From positions 1-64,000 of the forward strand of contig JAHHHN010000011.1 in NCBI GenBank assembly GCA_019359325.1: DNA of 64,000 nucleotides. Direction: 5' to 3'. Of this stretch, positions 43,688-54,056 are shown one piece after another. Source of the stretch: Mojavia pulchra JT2-VF2 (GTDB lineage: Bacteria > Cyanobacteriota > Cyanobacteriia > Cyanobacteriales > Nostocaceae). Position numbers and translations under genes: made by a program. Each line of letters opens with the position of its first letter. The first letter of the stretch is position 1. The notes beneath the pieces are model-generated. The model saw only the letters and a program-made list of their open reading frames with translations. It was not told the origin of the DNA and ran no database searches.

Positions 43688-46357
43688 TTAGGCTTTTGCG
43701 TCATTTTTTTTACTAGTAGTTGTAGAAGTCTTGGAAGCTGACTTAGAAGTTGACTTAGATTTAGAGCTTGAACTTGTTGACTTACTGGACTTGCGAGTAG
43801 ATTTCGCTGAAGATGCTTTGCTTGCCAACAACTTAATCGCTGTAGCTAATGTGACATTCTCCACTGATTCGCCTTCGGGAATACCGACATTGGTTTTGCC
43901 GTTCTTGATGTAAGGCCCGTAAGGGCCATCGTAGATATTGACTGGTGTACCGTCCTCTGGATGTGTACCTAATTCCCGTAAGGCTGCCTTGGATTTGCTA
44001 TTGGTGGAGCTGCGTCCCTTTTTCGGTTCAGATAGTAACTCCAACGCACGTTCTAAAGAAATTGTTAAGACATTATCAGCAGCTTTCAGGGAGCGGTAGT
44101 CTTTCCCGTCTTTACCTTGGTCATGAACGACATAAGGGCCAAAGCGTCCCAAACTGGCTTGAATTTTACCACCAGTGACAGGATGAACTCCTAATGTCCG
44201 GGGTAATGCTAAAAGACCAACTGCCACATCTAGAGTGACGTTTTCTGGTGTGACACCTTTAGGTAAAGAAGCTTGTTTGGGTTTGGGATTTTCGTCAGTT
44301 TTGTCGCCCAATTGGACGTAGGGGCCATAAGCTCCAATTTTCACGTAAATTGGCTCGCCAGTTTCGGGATGGCGACCGAGTTGGTCAGGCCCTGTGGTTT
44401 TTTGCCGCAGTAGTACCTCAACTTGTTTGGGGTCAAGGTCGGCTGGAGTTAAGTCTTTGGGAATTGAAGCAGTAACAACACCGTTGCCGTTTTCGACTTC
44501 GATGTAAGGGCCATATTTACCAATCCGGACTTTGGCAGCTAAATTTTCTAGTTCTACCGTCCTGGCTTTATTGGCATCAATTTGATTTTCTCGTTCCTTA
44601 ACTAAGGTTTCTAAACCTTTGTCTCCCAAATAAAATTCCCGTAAGTAAGGTAACCACTTTGCTTCACCGGTAGCAATGTCATCCAAGGTTTGTTCCATCT
44701 TGGAAGTAAAACTGAGATCGACAACATCGGGGAAATGTTTTTCCAGAAGGTCGGTGACAGCAAAAGCTGTGAAGGTAGGGATCAGGGCGTTACTCACTAA
44801 TTGAGCGTAACCTTTATCAATGATCGTGCCAATGATGCTGGCGTAGGTACTAGGACGACCGATGCCTTCACTTTCTAAAGTTTTTACTAAGGTAGCTTCG
44901 GTGTATCTAGCTGGCGGTTGAGTTTCGTGATTGATCGCCTCTATGTCTTTACAATCTGGATGGTCTCCCACTTTTAGACTAGGTAAGATTACTTCCTGGT
45001 CTTCTAATGCGGCTTCGGGATCATCGGAACCTTCGACATAGGCACGTAGGTATCCAGGAAAATCAATTCGCTTACCAGAAGCACGAAACCCAGCGTCTTC
45101 TACTTGCAACTGTACGGTAATTTGAGTTTGGCGGGAGTCAGCCATTTGGCAGGCGACGGTGCGCTTCCAAATTAAGTCGTAAACAGCTAGTTCCCGACCG
45201 CTTAAACCAGTTTCTTGGGGAGTGCGGAAGGTGCTACCCGCCGGACGAATGGCTTCGTGTGCTTCTTGTGCGCCTTTGGATTTGGTGGTGTATTGCCTGG
45301 GTTGAGGGCTGAGATATTGTTTGCCGTAAAGATTTTCTACACAGCTACGAGCAGCAGCGATCGCCTGATCTGACAAATGCACCGAATCTGTTCGCATATA
45401 GGTAATATACCCTTGCTCGTACAAATTCTGGGCAATCCGCATCGTGTCTCGTGCTGAAAGGCGCAGTTTCCGGTTAGATTCTTGTTGCAGCGTCGAGGTT
45501 GTAAATGGTGGTGCTGGTTTACGCGTCACAGGGCGTTCTTCAACATCTGCGACACTCCAAGTTTTACCAGTTAAGCGTTCCTTGAGGGCTAGTGCATCCT
45601 CTTCCTTGAGCAACACGACATTACGACCAGCAGCAATTTGTCCGGTTGCTGGGTCAAAGTCGCTGCCATTGGCTATTTTGGTTCCTCCCAATGTCACCAA
45701 CTGGGCAGTAAAAGGAGCTTTTTTCTGCTCTAGGTAAGCTTTTAAATCCCAATATGTGCCTTCATGGAAGGCGCGACGTTGGCGTTCTTTGGTAACCAAA
45801 AGCCTTACAGCTACAGATTGTACGCGTCCAGCGGATAGTCCCCAAGCAATTTTTTTCCACAGCAAGGGAGACAGGGTATACCCTACCAGTCGATCCAAAA
45901 TCCGCCGCGTTTCTTGGGCGCGAACCAACTGCTCATCAATATTACGGCAGTTTTTTAAAGCTTTTTTGATGGCATCTTGGGTAATTTCGTGAAACACCAT
46001 CCGCTTAGTTGGCACTTTTGGCTTAAGCAATTGGTATAAATGCCAACTAATGCTTTCACCTTCCCGGTCTTCGTCCGTTGCCAGAATTAACTCATCTGCC
46101 TCTTTAAGGGCATCTTTGAGCTGGGTGACAACTTTCTTTTTATCTTTGGGGACAACATACACCGGTTCAAAGTCAGCGTCTATATTTACCCCAAGCTGCG
46201 CCCATTTTTCCGCTTTGACAGCAGCGGGAATTTCGCTAGCCGACTGAGGTAGGTCACGCACATGACCCATAGACGCTTCCACCCGATAGCCTGATGGTAG
46301 GTAGTTGCGAATGGTACGAGCTTTGGTCGGAGATTCGACGATGACGAGGGTTGACAT
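43688..46357 (-). CDS. topA: DNA topoisomerase I
   Basis: The 889-residue protein starts [20 protein letters not shown] (TOPRIM), with [18 protein letters not shown] (metal DxDxE), [15 protein letters not shown], and the active-site Tyr in [13 protein letters not shown]. The C-terminus carries three or four GRFGPYV/GPYGPYI repeats in place of zinc fingers and ends in a Ser/Lys-rich tail ([16 protein letters not shown]), the usual cyanobacterial form. It relaxes negative supercoils. It heads the leftward block with aroQ. Confidence 0.98.
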   Translation of the reverse strand: MSTLVIVESPTKARTIRNYLPSGYRVEASMGHVRDLPQSASEIPAAVKAEKWAQLGVNIDADFEPVYVVPKDKKKVVTQLKDALKEADELILATDEDREGESISWHLYQLLKPKVPTKRMVFHEITQDAIKKALKNCRNIDEQLVRAQETRRILDRLVGYTLSPLLWKKIAWGLSAGRVQSVAVRLLVTKERQRRAFHEGTYWDLKAYLEQKKAPFTAQLVTLGGTKIANGSDFDPATGQIAAGRNVVLLKEEDALALKERLTGKTWSVADVEERPVTRKPAPPFTTSTLQQESNRKLRLSARDTMRIAQNLYEQGYITYMRTDSVHLSDQAIAAARSCVENLYGKQYLSPQPRQYTTKSKGAQEAHEAIRPAGSTFRTPQETGLSGRELAVYDLIWKRTVACQMADSRQTQITVQLQVEDAGFRASGKRIDFPGYLRAYVEGSDDPEAALEDQEVILPSLKVGDHPDCKDIEAINHETQPPARYTEATLVKTLESEGIGRPSTYASIIGTIIDKGYAQLVSNALIPTFTAFAVTDLLEKHFPDVVDLSFTSKMEQTLDDIATGEAKWLPYLREFYLGDKGLETLVKERENQIDANKARTVELENLAAKVRIGKYGPYIEVENGNGVVTASIPKDLTPADLDPKQVEVLLRQKTTGPDQLGRHPETGEPIYVKIGAYGPYVQLGDKTDENPKPKQASLPKGVTPENVTLDVAVGLLALPRTLGVHPVTGGKIQASLGRFGPYVVHDQGKDGKDYRSLKAADNVLTISLERALELLSEPKKGRSSTNSKSKAALRELGTHPEDGTPVNIYDGPYGPYIKNGKTNVGIPEGESVENVTLATAIKLLASKASSAKSTRKSSKSTSSSSKSKSTSKSASKTSTTTSKKNDAKA

Positions 46358-46936
46358 GGAAATTTCAAAAAAAAGAATAGCTGCGAAGCTAAACAGTCAA
46401 GTTGAGACAATTTCGGCGAGATGTCAAGAGAAAACGTCACGCTGAGAGATGTGATTTCATCCTCACACAAACTGCCCGCTAGGGTAAAAATCTGCTAAAT
46501 TTTGGGCGCAGTCCTTTCCAGATAGTAATCTAGGAAAATGCTGGGCGTGAATTTCCAGCTTATTCAATCTTTAACTTATCTCAGGCAAATTTGGCGACTA
46601 CAGTTTTCAAAATACCCCGCAAGTGTAATACACAGATACTTTACCTTAACTTCTTTATTGTGGAGGGAGATAAGCAAGCACAGGGAAAATGATCATTTCC
46701 TTTCATCAAAAGCGGCTTTGCCGCTTGGGGCATAGGGCATTGATAACTTCTTCTCCATGCCCCATGCCCAAAAACTCTGATCGATGGTGGAGTTTTTCAT
46801 TTTCCTGATCTGGTTGTTCCTCCTCATGCTTCTGATTTTGCTGATTCCCCTATCCCACAAAGGTTGTGTCAAAATTAAATCAAACTTGAGAGCAAAAGCG
46901 AAGTGGAGTTTGTACCTATCTCTGGGAGGCAAAACT
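46358..46936. other. Intergenic with hairpin-rich segment, no clear gene
   Basis: The 579-bp gap between topA and the next rightward gene holds an AGCGGC-TTT-GCCGCT stem near 46704-46718. Next to it is a GGGGCATAGGGCAT / ATGCCCCATGCCC inverted pair (46724-46772). Open frames here (for example 46538-46735) have no ribosome site or recognisable product. Confidence 0.5.
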
Positions 46937-47230
46937 GTGCAACCAATCCGTCAAGGTGATGTCATTCTACTACCTGTACAGCAAGTCGAAGGATAAACAA
47001 TACCTCATTTGACCTTAGCAGAAGGGGAAGTAACTGGGCACAAACATCGCATTACTGAGGGCAAAGCAGAATTATACTCAAAAAATAGCACTCTTTATCT
47101 GCGTGTGTTTTCAGAGAACGCTTTGCTTGCCCATGAGGAGCATCAGGCAGTTGCCATTCCCCAAGGTCATTGGATGGTGAAAATACAAAGAGAATACGAG
47201 CCTGAAGGTTGGCGATATGTCGCAGATTAA
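46937..47230 (+). pseudogene. Conserved small cyanobacterial protein interrupted by an in-frame stop
   Basis: GTG at 46937, with GGGAGG 7 nt upstream, begins VQPIRQGDVILLPVQQVEG, hits TAA at 46994-46996, and continues in the same frame as TIPHLTLAEGEVTGHKHRI...WMVKIQREYEPEGWRYVAD. Both halves belong to one about 97-residue protein, so a single codon change (perhaps AAA to TAA) split it. The C-terminal part could restart at TTG 47009. It precedes the DUF6745 gene. The function of the family is unknown to me. Confidence 0.75.
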
Positions 47231-47264
47231 AAAGTTATTTTGGTGTTGCTGATTTATAGGATAA

Positions 47265-47669
47265 ATTTTGTTTTGCCCCGATACATTCCAATCAATCAAA
47301 AATCTTCCAGGTAATATAAAACAGCAGGTAATAAGAATTCTCTATAAATTTGAAAGTTGCACTAAATTAGTACCTCTCTCTTCTTTGGCGTTCTTGGCGG
47401 TTCGTGTATAAATATTTAGTGCATATTGACGAAGGAATAGTATAAGATAGGCAATTCGTGAATTACCTGGTAATCATTGTCCTACTAACAGCAAAATGCT
47501 AGATTTACCTAATTTTGAATCTGAGTTATGGCGACTGCGGCTAGACAATTAGCAAATTGTCTATGCTATTTTTGAAATAGATAACATTGTTGATGTATTA
47601 ACTATAAGAAAACGTCCTCCTTATGACTGGAATTACAAATATTCATCGAATATTTGGAAGAGAAAATGA
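47265..47669 (+). pseudogene. RelE/ParE-like toxin, broken
   Basis: Two homologous pieces lie in the same frame. About 47283-47357 reads SIKNLPGNIKQQVIRILYKFE, an N-terminal RelE-type helix. 47451-47669 reads AIRELPGNHCPTNSKMLDLP, then NFESELWRLRLDN, stop (TAG 47550-47552), QIVYAIFEIDNIVDVLTIRKRPPYD. The last part matches the beta-sheet core of cyanobacterial RelE/ParE toxins (LRL.NWR.VYAI...VDVL.IRKRPPYDY), where the stop probably replaces Trp. Between the pieces are about 90 nt of unrelated sequence with stops at 47409-47411 and 47448-47450. The final TGA overlaps the next gene's ATG. No antitoxin is visible. Confidence 0.65.
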
Positions 47670-48751
47670 TTGAAAAACTCACGCCTGAGCAAGAAGCTTT
47701 GATACCAGTTTATTGGGATAAGTGGCGGAAGATTGCGCTTTCAACTGAGCGAATTGATCGATATAAGGCTGCGGAAGCAGTCAAAGCTGCATACGCTGCA
47801 ATTGACTATGAACAGCCTGAAATACTATTTCAGGATAGTCCATATACAGCTTGCAACTGGATGTTAAAACGATTGTCCCCTCAATTTATAAAAAGTTACC
47901 TGAATGAACCGAATGGTTTAGGAAGCTTATTTCCGGCTCATTTCTTTCAAGAACTTTCGAGTCAATTAAGGCAACAGTTTGGGAAACAAGTATTTAGTCA
48001 ATTAAAGAGCTTTTTATATTATGTAGCAGATGATCCGTTCAATCATGAAATATTTAACAGCTTACTTGACAAATTTAGCAGCCAAGTAGACGAGCAACTA
48101 GAGGATTATTCGTGGTGGATTGAAATTCAACTTAATGAATGCTTTAAACCCGAAAATTACGTTCATCGGATGGCTGGATTTGATTTGTGTATCTCTATTC
48201 TCAACCTTATTCATCCTCAACAGGAATGGCAGGTATTTCAATCACTAATTCAAGAATGTGGTTGGTTATTTGCTTATGATGACATTTGCATTGTATGCGA
48301 TCGCCCGCTTCATATCCGCTTCGATAATCAAAATCGTCTCCACGCAGAAGGCGAACCTGCAATAGAATATGCCGATGGATTTAGCCTCTACTCCTATCAC
48401 GGTGTAACCTTACCTGAAAAATACGGTAAACTCCACCCGCAGCAATGGCAAGCTACATGGCTATTAACAGAAGGAAATGCCGAACTGCGGCGAGTATTAA
48501 TTCAAGGAATTGGTTATGCCCGAATCTGCGAAGAATTACAAGCAATTGAATTAGATACCTGGGCAGAATATACCCTACTAAAAATTGATACTGACGTTGA
48601 TGAAGAGCCAATTTACTTATTAAAAATGACTTGTCCCAGTACTGGATTCATACACACCTTGCGAGTTCCACCTGAAATCAGATCAGCGCATGAGGCAATT
48701 TGCTGGGTAAATTGGGGAATCGCTCCAGAGGAATTTGCTATACAAACCTAA
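47666..48751 (+). CDS. DUF6745 domain protein
   Basis: The 361-residue protein begins MIEKLTPEQEALIPVYWDKWRKIALSTERIDR, the typical DUF6745 opening, followed by LHAEGEPAIEYADGFSLYSYHGVTLPEKYG and a C-terminal LIQGIGYARICEELQAIELD...RVPPEIRSAHEAICWVNWG. Function is unknown; in cyanobacteria such proteins are often beside leucine-rich-repeat or small conserved proteins. The ATG at 47666 overlaps the stop of the toxin remnant (ATGA) and fits the family start better than an ATG four codons earlier. It is intact although both genes just upstream are broken. Confidence 0.75.
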   Translation: MIEKLTPEQEALIPVYWDKWRKIALSTERIDRYKAAEAVKAAYAAIDYEQPEILFQDSPYTACNWMLKRLSPQFIKSYLNEPNGLGSLFPAHFFQELSSQLRQQFGKQVFSQLKSFLYYVADDPFNHEIFNSLLDKFSSQVDEQLEDYSWWIEIQLNECFKPENYVHRMAGFDLCISILNLIHPQQEWQVFQSLIQECGWLFAYDDICIVCDRPLHIRFDNQNRLHAEGEPAIEYADGFSLYSYHGVTLPEKYGKLHPQQWQATWLLTEGNAELRRVLIQGIGYARICEELQAIELDTWAEYTLLKIDTDVDEEPIYLLKMTCPSTGFIHTLRVPPEIRSAHEAICWVNWGIAPEEFAIQT

Positions 48752-48800
48752 ATCCTTAATTTGATACTCACTAATAAATCAAACTACTAATAAGGATAAT
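48752..48800 (+). terminator. Possible hairpin after the DUF6745 gene
   Basis: CCTTA...TTTGAT and ATCAAA...TAAGG form a two-part stem at about 48754-48798. The T-run is weak. Confidence 0.3.
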
Positions 48801-48939
48801 CAAAATTTTCGTATTATAGCATACATTATGACCAATGGATAAGATTTATCGCTGCACGAGATAAAAGTTGTGTTAGCATAAAATTGGAGAAGTTAAATTC
48901 GGTGATACAGATCTTGTTTTTAGTCATAATTGCAAGCGG

Positions 48940-48980
48940 CTCTCCGGATAAGCATCTCTGCATCAATGGATTCTGGAGAG
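48940..48980 (+). promoter_or_regulatory. 5'-leader stem that can hide the ribosome site of the RNA-binding protein gene
   Basis: CTCTCC at 48940-48945 is the exact complement of GGAGAG at 48975-48980, which is the ribosome site 4 nt before ATG 48985. Pairing across a 29-nt loop would mask initiation. Cold-induced rbp genes in cyanobacteria have regulated leaders, so temperature control is a reasonable guess, but a six-base stem can also occur by chance. Confidence 0.35.
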
Positions 48981-48984
48981 TTTC

Positions 48985-49296
48985 ATGTCTATTTACGTAG
49001 GGAACCTATCCTACAGCGTCACACAAGACGACCTCAGTAAGGTATTTTCTGAGTACGGTGCTGTAAAGCGAGTTCAATTACCGACAGATCGGGAAACTGG
49101 CCGCGCACGGGGCTTTGGTTTCGTAGAAATGGAATCAGCCGCCGCAGAAGATGCAGCTATTCAAGCTCTAGATGGTGCCGAATGGATGGGTCGTGTAATG
49201 AAAGTTAACAAAGCTAGACCACGGGAGGAGAAAAGTACTCGCTCTGGCGGTGGCAACTGGGAAAGAAATGCCAGTGGATACTCACGACGTTATTAA
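48985..49296 (+). CDS. RRM-type RNA-binding protein (cyanobacterial Rbp)
   Basis: The 103-residue protein is one RRM: SIYVGNLSYSVTQDDLSKVF (RNP2 IYVGNL), then RARGFGFVEM (RNP1) and AIQALDGAEWMGRVMKVNKA. A short Gly/Arg/Ser tail follows (STRSGGGNWERNASGYSRRY). Such proteins bind U-rich RNA; several are cold-induced or guide mRNA localisation. Which Rbp paralogue this is cannot be told without alignment. Its leader can form a stem with the ribosome site, and a strong terminator follows. Confidence 0.95.
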   Translation: MSIYVGNLSYSVTQDDLSKVFSEYGAVKRVQLPTDRETGRARGFGFVEMESAAAEDAAIQALDGAEWMGRVMKVNKARPREEKSTRSGGGNWERNASGYSRRY

Positions 49297-49400
49297 GTCT
49301 TGAGGCTATTCACAAAGGCAAAGCTATAACAAGCACTTGCTAAACAAAAATTATCCCAAAATCAGCAGATTCAGTAGTTCACTGAATTGCTTGTTTATAT

Positions 49401-49437
49401 ATAAGCAGTTCAGCTATCTATTGAACTGCTTATTTTT
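49401..49437 (+). terminator. Intrinsic terminator of the RNA-binding protein gene
   Basis: ATAAGCAGTTCA (49401-49412) and TGAACTGCTTAT (49422-49433) are a perfect 12-bp stem with a 9-nt loop, followed by TTTT. It lies about 105 nt after the stop. Confidence 0.88.
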
Positions 49438-49549
49438 CAGCTAATTTCTGTTGTGTTGGGTATAAGAACTTTGTTTGATAAGATACCAACTATAAAATTT
49501 GGCATTGCTGAATATGAGGATGAAAATTAAAAATTCGATCTCTCAAACT

Positions 49550-49712
49550 CTTATTCTCCGCGCCCACCGTACCCCTACGGGGAAGCAAGCTACGGGCAGC
49601 GTCTTTGACAGGAGAAGTTTGCAAGGGCGGGGAAACCCTCTCGCAATGCTGGACTCACCGCACCGCAACTTCTCTGTGCGTCTCTGCGTGAGGCAAAAAT
49701 CATCCCACTAAT
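49550..49712. repeat. GC-rich dispersed repeat cluster in the rbp-ndhB gap
   Basis: The cluster contains CCCCTACGGGG, GCAAGCTACGGGCAGCGTC, GGGCGGGGAAACCCTC and a TTCTCTGTGCGTCTCTGCG tract, all common noncoding Nostoc repeat phrases. A 70-codon frame crosses it but has no family resemblance. The rest of the 630-bp gap (49438-49926) shows no gene. Confidence 0.6.
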
Positions 49713-49926
49713 CAGCAACGCCTTAATTAAATTTAAATATAATTTAATTTGCTTCTAGAGAAAGAAGCTTTGTCTGGTGACAAGAAGGCTAATCTTTGAC
49801 AAGCAGGTCTAAATCCAGGCGAGTCTATGCAATCAGACAAAAAGGTTTATGCAACTTTAGTTCATAACAATAGATAGAATGAACAAAGTTAGCCTTGATG
49901 TCTAATCGCCAAAACCTATACAACTC

Positions 49927-51489
49927 ATGGATTTTGCTAATCTTGCATCCCAGTTAAATGCTGGAACGATTTTGCCAGAGGGGATTGTAATTCTCACCCT
50001 CTTGGGGGTTTTGATAGTTGATTTGATTTTGGGGCGTACATCCTCACGCTGGATTGGATATCTAGCGATCGCAGGTTTACTGACTTCGATTGTCGCCCTG
50101 TATTTTCAATGGGATGCTACCAATCCCATCTCCTTTAGCGGTGAGTTTAATAGTGACGACCTCAGTATCGTCTTTCGCGGTATCATCGCCTTGTCTGCCG
50201 TTGTCACTATATTGATGTCCATTCGCTACGTTGAGCAGAGTGGAACCGCTTTAGCAGAATTCATTGCGATTTTGCTAACAGCTACCTTAGGGGGAATGTT
50301 TTTATCCGGGGCTAGTGAGTTAGTGATGATTTTCATCTCACTAGAAACCCTAAGTATTTCCTCTTACTTGCTAACAGGTTATACCAAGCGTGACCCCCGC
50401 TCTAATGAAGCAGCGCTGAAATACCTGTTGATTGGAGCTTCGAGTACAGCAGTATTTTTGTATGGCGTGTCGCTGCTCTATGGTCTCTCAGGTGGACAAA
50501 CAGAACTGGGTGCGATCGCCAACGGCATTGCTAATGCTAACCTTGGTCAATCTTTAGGTTTAGTGATTGCCCTCGTTTTTGTGATTGCAGGTATTGGCTT
50601 CAAAATCTCCGCTGCGCCCTTCCACCAATGGACGCCAGACGTTTATGAAGGCGCTCCCACCCCAGTAATTGCCTTTTTGTCTGTGGGTTCCAAAGCAGCT
50701 GGATTTGCCCTAGCTATCCGCTTACTGACAACAGCCTTCCCCCTCGTTGCCAACGAGTGGAAATTTGTTTTCACCGCCCTTGCTGTTCTCAGCATGGTGT
50801 TGGGTAACGTAGTTGCTCTAGCGCAAACCAGCATGAAACGGATGCTAGCTTATTCATCCATTGCCCAAGCAGGGTTTGTGATGATTGGCTTAATTGCTGG
50901 TACCGAAGCTGGGTATGCCAGTATGATATTCTATCTGCTGGTCTACCTGTTCATGAACCTGTGCGGCTTTACCTGCATCATTCTGTTCTCCCTGCGGACA
51001 GGAACCGACCAGATTGCTGAATACTCTGGCTTGTATCAAAAAGACCCACTTTTGACATTGGGCTTGAGTATCTCCCTGCTCTCCTTGGGCGGTATTCCAC
51101 CACTAGCTGGCTTTTTTGGCAAAATTTACTTGTTCTGGGCTGGTTGGCAAGCAGGTCTTTATGGATTAGTCTTGTTGGGCTTAGTTACTACTGTTGTCTC
51201 CATTTACTACTACATTCGTGTAGTCAAAATGATGGTAGTCAAAGAACCCCAAGAAATGTCTGACGTGGTGAAGAATTATCCCGCAGTGCGTTGGAATTTA
51301 CCTGGGTTTAGACCTTTGCAGGTAGGGCTAATAGTAACTTTAATCGCCACATCTATAGCAGGGATTTTATCAAATCCGCTGTTTACCCTAGCTAATAATT
51401 CAGTTGCTAATACTGCCATATTACAAGCAGCAACGGTTGTTAGTACTCAGGCAAGTGCGGTTAACACTGAGCATCCAGAAGGTTTATAA
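49927..51489 (+). CDS. ndhB: NAD(P)H-quinone oxidoreductase subunit 2 (NdhB)
   Basis: The 520-residue protein has about fourteen membrane helices and core blocks [62 protein letters not shown] and [17 protein letters not shown], diagnostic of the NdhB/NuoN antiporter-like subunit. It is a proton-pumping membrane subunit of thylakoid NDH-1, in cyclic electron flow, respiration and CO2 uptake. It is monocistronic, with a perfect hairpin after it. Confidence 0.97.
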   Translation: MDFANLASQLNAGTILPEGIVILTLLGVLIVDLILGRTSSRWIGYLAIAGLLTSIVALYFQWDATNPISFSGEFNSDDLSIVFRGIIALSAVVTILMSIRYVEQSGTALAEFIAILLTATLGGMFLSGASELVMIFISLETLSISSYLLTGYTKRDPRSNEAALKYLLIGASSTAVFLYGVSLLYGLSGGQTELGAIANGIANANLGQSLGLVIALVFVIAGIGFKISAAPFHQWTPDVYEGAPTPVIAFLSVGSKAAGFALAIRLLTTAFPLVANEWKFVFTALAVLSMVLGNVVALAQTSMKRMLAYSSIAQAGFVMIGLIAGTEAGYASMIFYLLVYLFMNLCGFTCIILFSLRTGTDQIAEYSGLYQKDPLLTLGLSISLLSLGGIPPLAGFFGKIYLFWAGWQAGLYGLVLLGLVTTVVSIYYYIRVVKMMVVKEPQEMSDVVKNYPAVRWNLPGFRPLQVGLIVTLIATSIAGILSNPLFTLANNSVANTAILQAATVVSTQASAVNTEHPEGL

Positions 51490-51495
51490 CTTAGT

Positions 51496-51547
51496 AATAG
51501 ATAATAGGTAATAAGTGCTAGAAAATTCTAATTACCTATTATCTATT
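51496..51547 (+). terminator. Perfect 17-bp hairpin after ndhB
   Basis: AATAGATAATAGGTAAT (51496-51512) and ATTACCTATTATCTATT (51531-51547) pair without mismatch across an 18-nt loop, 7 nt after the stop. It is AT-rich and ends TATTTC, so it is a plausible terminator or 3'-end stabiliser. Confidence 0.7.
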
Positions 51548-52158
51548 TCGTAATTGCCACATTACGCTTATATATAAGTAGAAAAATGGTAATCTGAAGT
51601 TTTAACAGTAAAAGTTGCTGTGTTTAATAATTTATTGGGCTTCTTTCCATGTGTAGATTGCTAGTCACGTTTAGGAGCAAATTGGCAAGCAGCCCAAATA
51701 AAAAAGCCTGTCATTACCCTTAGATTCAAGAGTGCATACTGACAGGTTTAGTGGGTTTAAGGCTGCTTTTGTGTTAGCCGGTATATGAGTTGAGTAATCT
51801 TAGCTTGTCTCAATTCTCAGGTATGTGGATCTGAGTCCACTGAAAAGAGCAGGCTAATGTATGGGTATAAAAGTGTGGGAAAAACTTGTCTTCCTGCTTT
51901 AGTAGCTTAAAAGAACATTTTTCCGTTCTCAAAGCGCGATTGCGCGGAGCGCGGCGCAAGGGCGATTCGCATTGTGCTATATCTCCATACTGCCAACGAG
52001 CAAGGTAATTCCCTTTATAAATCTAGAGGCGCAAACTACCGCTATTATTTTTTCCTGTTTTAAGTTTTTTAAACTAACCATTTTACCTGCTTGCGATCAA
52101 ATGACCATTTTCGGAGCAGGGAATGCTTGGTAGCCAAAATATATGATAAGCAGCAATA
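51548..52158. other. Intergenic gap, no gene seen
   Basis: About 610 bp lie between convergent ndhB and a response-regulator gene. It includes the minus-strand hairpin at 51700-51749 and a GC-rich HIP-like patch near 51930-51970 (AGCGCGATTGCGCGGAGCGC). No open frame is convincing. Confidence 0.5.
51700..51749 (-). terminator. Minus-strand hairpin with T-run, orphan terminator
   Basis: Read leftward, AAACCTGTCA pairs with TGACAGGCTT (10 bp, one G-T) around a 26-nt loop, and a TTTTTTATTT run follows at about 51697-51705. It lies 410 nt past the response-regulator stop, so it may end that transcript or an unannotated small RNA. Confidence 0.5.
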
Positions 52159-52794
52159 CTATTTAATTTTCTGTTTGATAAAGGTCACAACCTGTGTTAA
52201 CTGTTTTTTCAAGCTTTCAATTTCGGCTTGCATCTTGATAATTTTTTCATTTAGAACTTCAATTTCCGTGGAAGAAGCCGCCTCAACAGTAGGGGCTTGG
52301 ACTGTGTTATTACTGACGCTAGAGGTTGCTACTGAGCTATTGCTGTTATTAGGGACTGAGGCTGTGCCATTTTTAGCGGTAACCCCTGCTCCTACCAAAA
52401 CTGGTTCTGGACGTGTCTGTTTAGCCTTTGCCATTGCTGACTTAATCGCACCAATGAGTTGCTTTTGATCAAAAGGCTTGCCGAGAAATTCAAAATATTC
52501 AAAAGGTTCTGGAATTTTCTCAGTTACCTCTTCCTTACGGCCAGACATGATGACTAAAGGAATCTTCCTTAACTCCGGTTGGGCTTGAAGTTGCTGGAAA
52601 ACTTCCCAACCACTCATTTTAGGCAATATAAAATCCAACATGATCAAGCTGAGTTTTTCCTGAAGGATAAAATTCAGTCCTTCCAGACCGTCTTTTGCTT
52701 CTATGACCTCAAAATTACCCGGAGGCAACATTTCTCGTACTTTTACCCTGACAACTGTAGTGTCATCGATAACTAAAATTTTGTTACTTGCCAC
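52159..52794 (-). CDS. Response regulator with coiled-coil tail
   Basis: Residues 5-125 are a receiver domain (KILVIDDTTVVRVKVREML, phospho-acceptor D54 in LIMLDFILPKMSGWE, VIMSGRK, and the FEFLGKPFDQKQL lysine). A Ser/Asn/Val-rich linker follows (about 140-175), then a coiled coil, EIEVLNEKIIKMQAEIESLKKQL. There is no DNA-binding domain. The coiled coil suggests output through dimerisation or a partner. The adjacent genes give no clue to its kinase. Confidence 0.88.
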   Translation of the reverse strand: MASNKILVIDDTTVVRVKVREMLPPGNFEVIEAKDGLEGLNFILQEKLSLIMLDFILPKMSGWEVFQQLQAQPELRKIPLVIMSGRKEEVTEKIPEPFEYFEFLGKPFDQKQLIGAIKSAMAKAKQTRPEPVLVGAGVTAKNGTASVPNNSNSSVATSSVSNNTVQAPTVEAASSTEIEVLNEKIIKMQAEIESLKKQLTQVVTFIKQKIK

Positions 52795-53021
52795 GACTGA
52801 TTACTCTAACAGAAACTATAGGTTTAGATGGCGTTTGCGCCGATTGACTTTGAGAATTCTCCCACTATACTCAAAATTTTTCTTGATTGGGGGAGAGTAT
52901 ATTCCGGTATAAGTGATGATGCTGAAAGTATTTTAAACAACTTGTAATTGTATTCTGGTCAATTTATGTCATGGTCATATTTAAGGCTTGAACCTTGCTC
53001 TAAGGCAGTCCCAATGAAAAA

Positions 53022-53104
53022 GGGACTAGGGATTGGGGACTGGGGAACAAGAGGGCAGGGGAGAAATGATTCTCAGCACTCAGTACTCAGCACTCAGCAC
53101 TCTT
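53022..53104. repeat. Short tandem repeats upstream of lipA
   Basis: GGGACTAGGGATTGGGGACTGGGG is followed by four TCAGCACTCAGTACTCAG-type heptamers. The rest of the 356-bp gap (52795-53150) shows nothing else, apart from the promoters it must hold. Confidence 0.75.
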
Positions 53105-53150
53105 TCAAGCTAGAAGAAACTCGCCCCATAGTACTTTTGGATCTGCTTGG

Positions 53151-54056
53151 ATGTCTATGACTTCTTCACAACAAGCTCAACTTAAGTCGGAAATTATGGC
53201 AATGCCAAGCTGGTTACGTCGCTCTATTGGCAAAGCCAGTGAAATCTCCACCGTGCAACGCATTATTAAGCAGCGCCAAATTCATACAATTTGCGAAGAA
53301 GGACGCTGCCCCAACCGGGGGGAGTGCTATGCCCAAAAAACTGCAACTTTTTTACTGATGGGCCCAACCTGCACACGCTCTTGTGCTTTTTGCCAAGTAG
53401 ATAAAGGTCATGCACCAATGCCACTTGACCTAGAGGAACCAAAAAAGATAGCTGAAGCGGTGCAGCTTTTAGGGTTACGTTATGTGGTGCTGACTTCTGT
53501 AGCCCGTGATGACTTAGCGGATCAGGGTGCAGGCCATTTTGTGCAAACGATGGAGGCTATCCGTCAGTTGAACAATGAAATTCAAATTGAAGTGCTAACA
53601 CCAGATTTTTGGGGTGGTGTGGGATCTGGGGCAGAAGGTCAACGTCAGCGAATAGCCATGATTGTAAACACAAAGCCAGCTTGTTTTAACCACAATATTG
53701 AAACAGTAAGACGTTTAACTGGGCCAGTGCGCCGGGGAGCGAAGTATGATCGCTCGCTACAGGTACTTTCTGTTGTTAAAGAAATAGATTCCTCCATCCC
53801 TACCAAATCTGGTTTGATGCTGGGACACGGCGAAACTATCGATGAAATCACCGAAACAATGGCAGATTTAAGGGCAGTAGGGTGCGATCGCTTGACAATT
53901 GGTCAATATATGCGTCCTTCCTTAGAACATTTGCCAGTCCAAAAATACTGGACTCCAGAAGAATTTGATCATCTCGGCAGCGTAGCATGGAAGATGGGAT
54001 TCAGCCACGTCCGTTCTGGGCCTCTGGTTCGCAGTTCCTACCATGCAGGAGATTAG
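53151..54056 (+). CDS. lipA: Lipoyl synthase
   Basis: The 301-residue radical-SAM protein has both LipA cysteine triads: C48-X4-C53-X5-C59 (auxiliary cluster, [12 protein letters not shown]) and C74-X3-C78-X2-C81 ([11 protein letters not shown] cluster). PSWLRRSIG near the start and a C-terminal RSSYHAGD, which contains the conserved RSSY, support the call. It inserts two sulfurs into octanoyl groups of E2 subunits and H-protein. A second ATG at 53157 is also possible. The octanoyl transferase gene is not adjacent. Confidence 0.96.
   Translation: MSMTSSQQAQLKSEIMAMPSWLRRSIGKASEISTVQRIIKQRQIHTICEEGRCPNRGECYAQKTATFLLMGPTCTRSCAFCQVDKGHAPMPLDLEEPKKIAEAVQLLGLRYVVLTSVARDDLADQGAGHFVQTMEAIRQLNNEIQIEVLTPDFWGGVGSGAEGQRQRIAMIVNTKPACFNHNIETVRRLTGPVRRGAKYDRSLQVLSVVKEIDSSIPTKSGLMLGHGETIDEITETMADLRAVGCDRLTIGQYMRPSLEHLPVQKYWTPEEFDHLGSVAWKMGFSHVRSGPLVRSSYHAGD

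Noticed and set aside
46538-46735. 65-codon frame upstream of the split small gene
   Set aside because: No ribosome site or family resemblance; AT-rich chance frame.
49499-49711. 70-codon frame in the rbp-ndhB gap
   Set aside because: It runs through GC-rich dispersed repeats, and its residues change character with each repeat.
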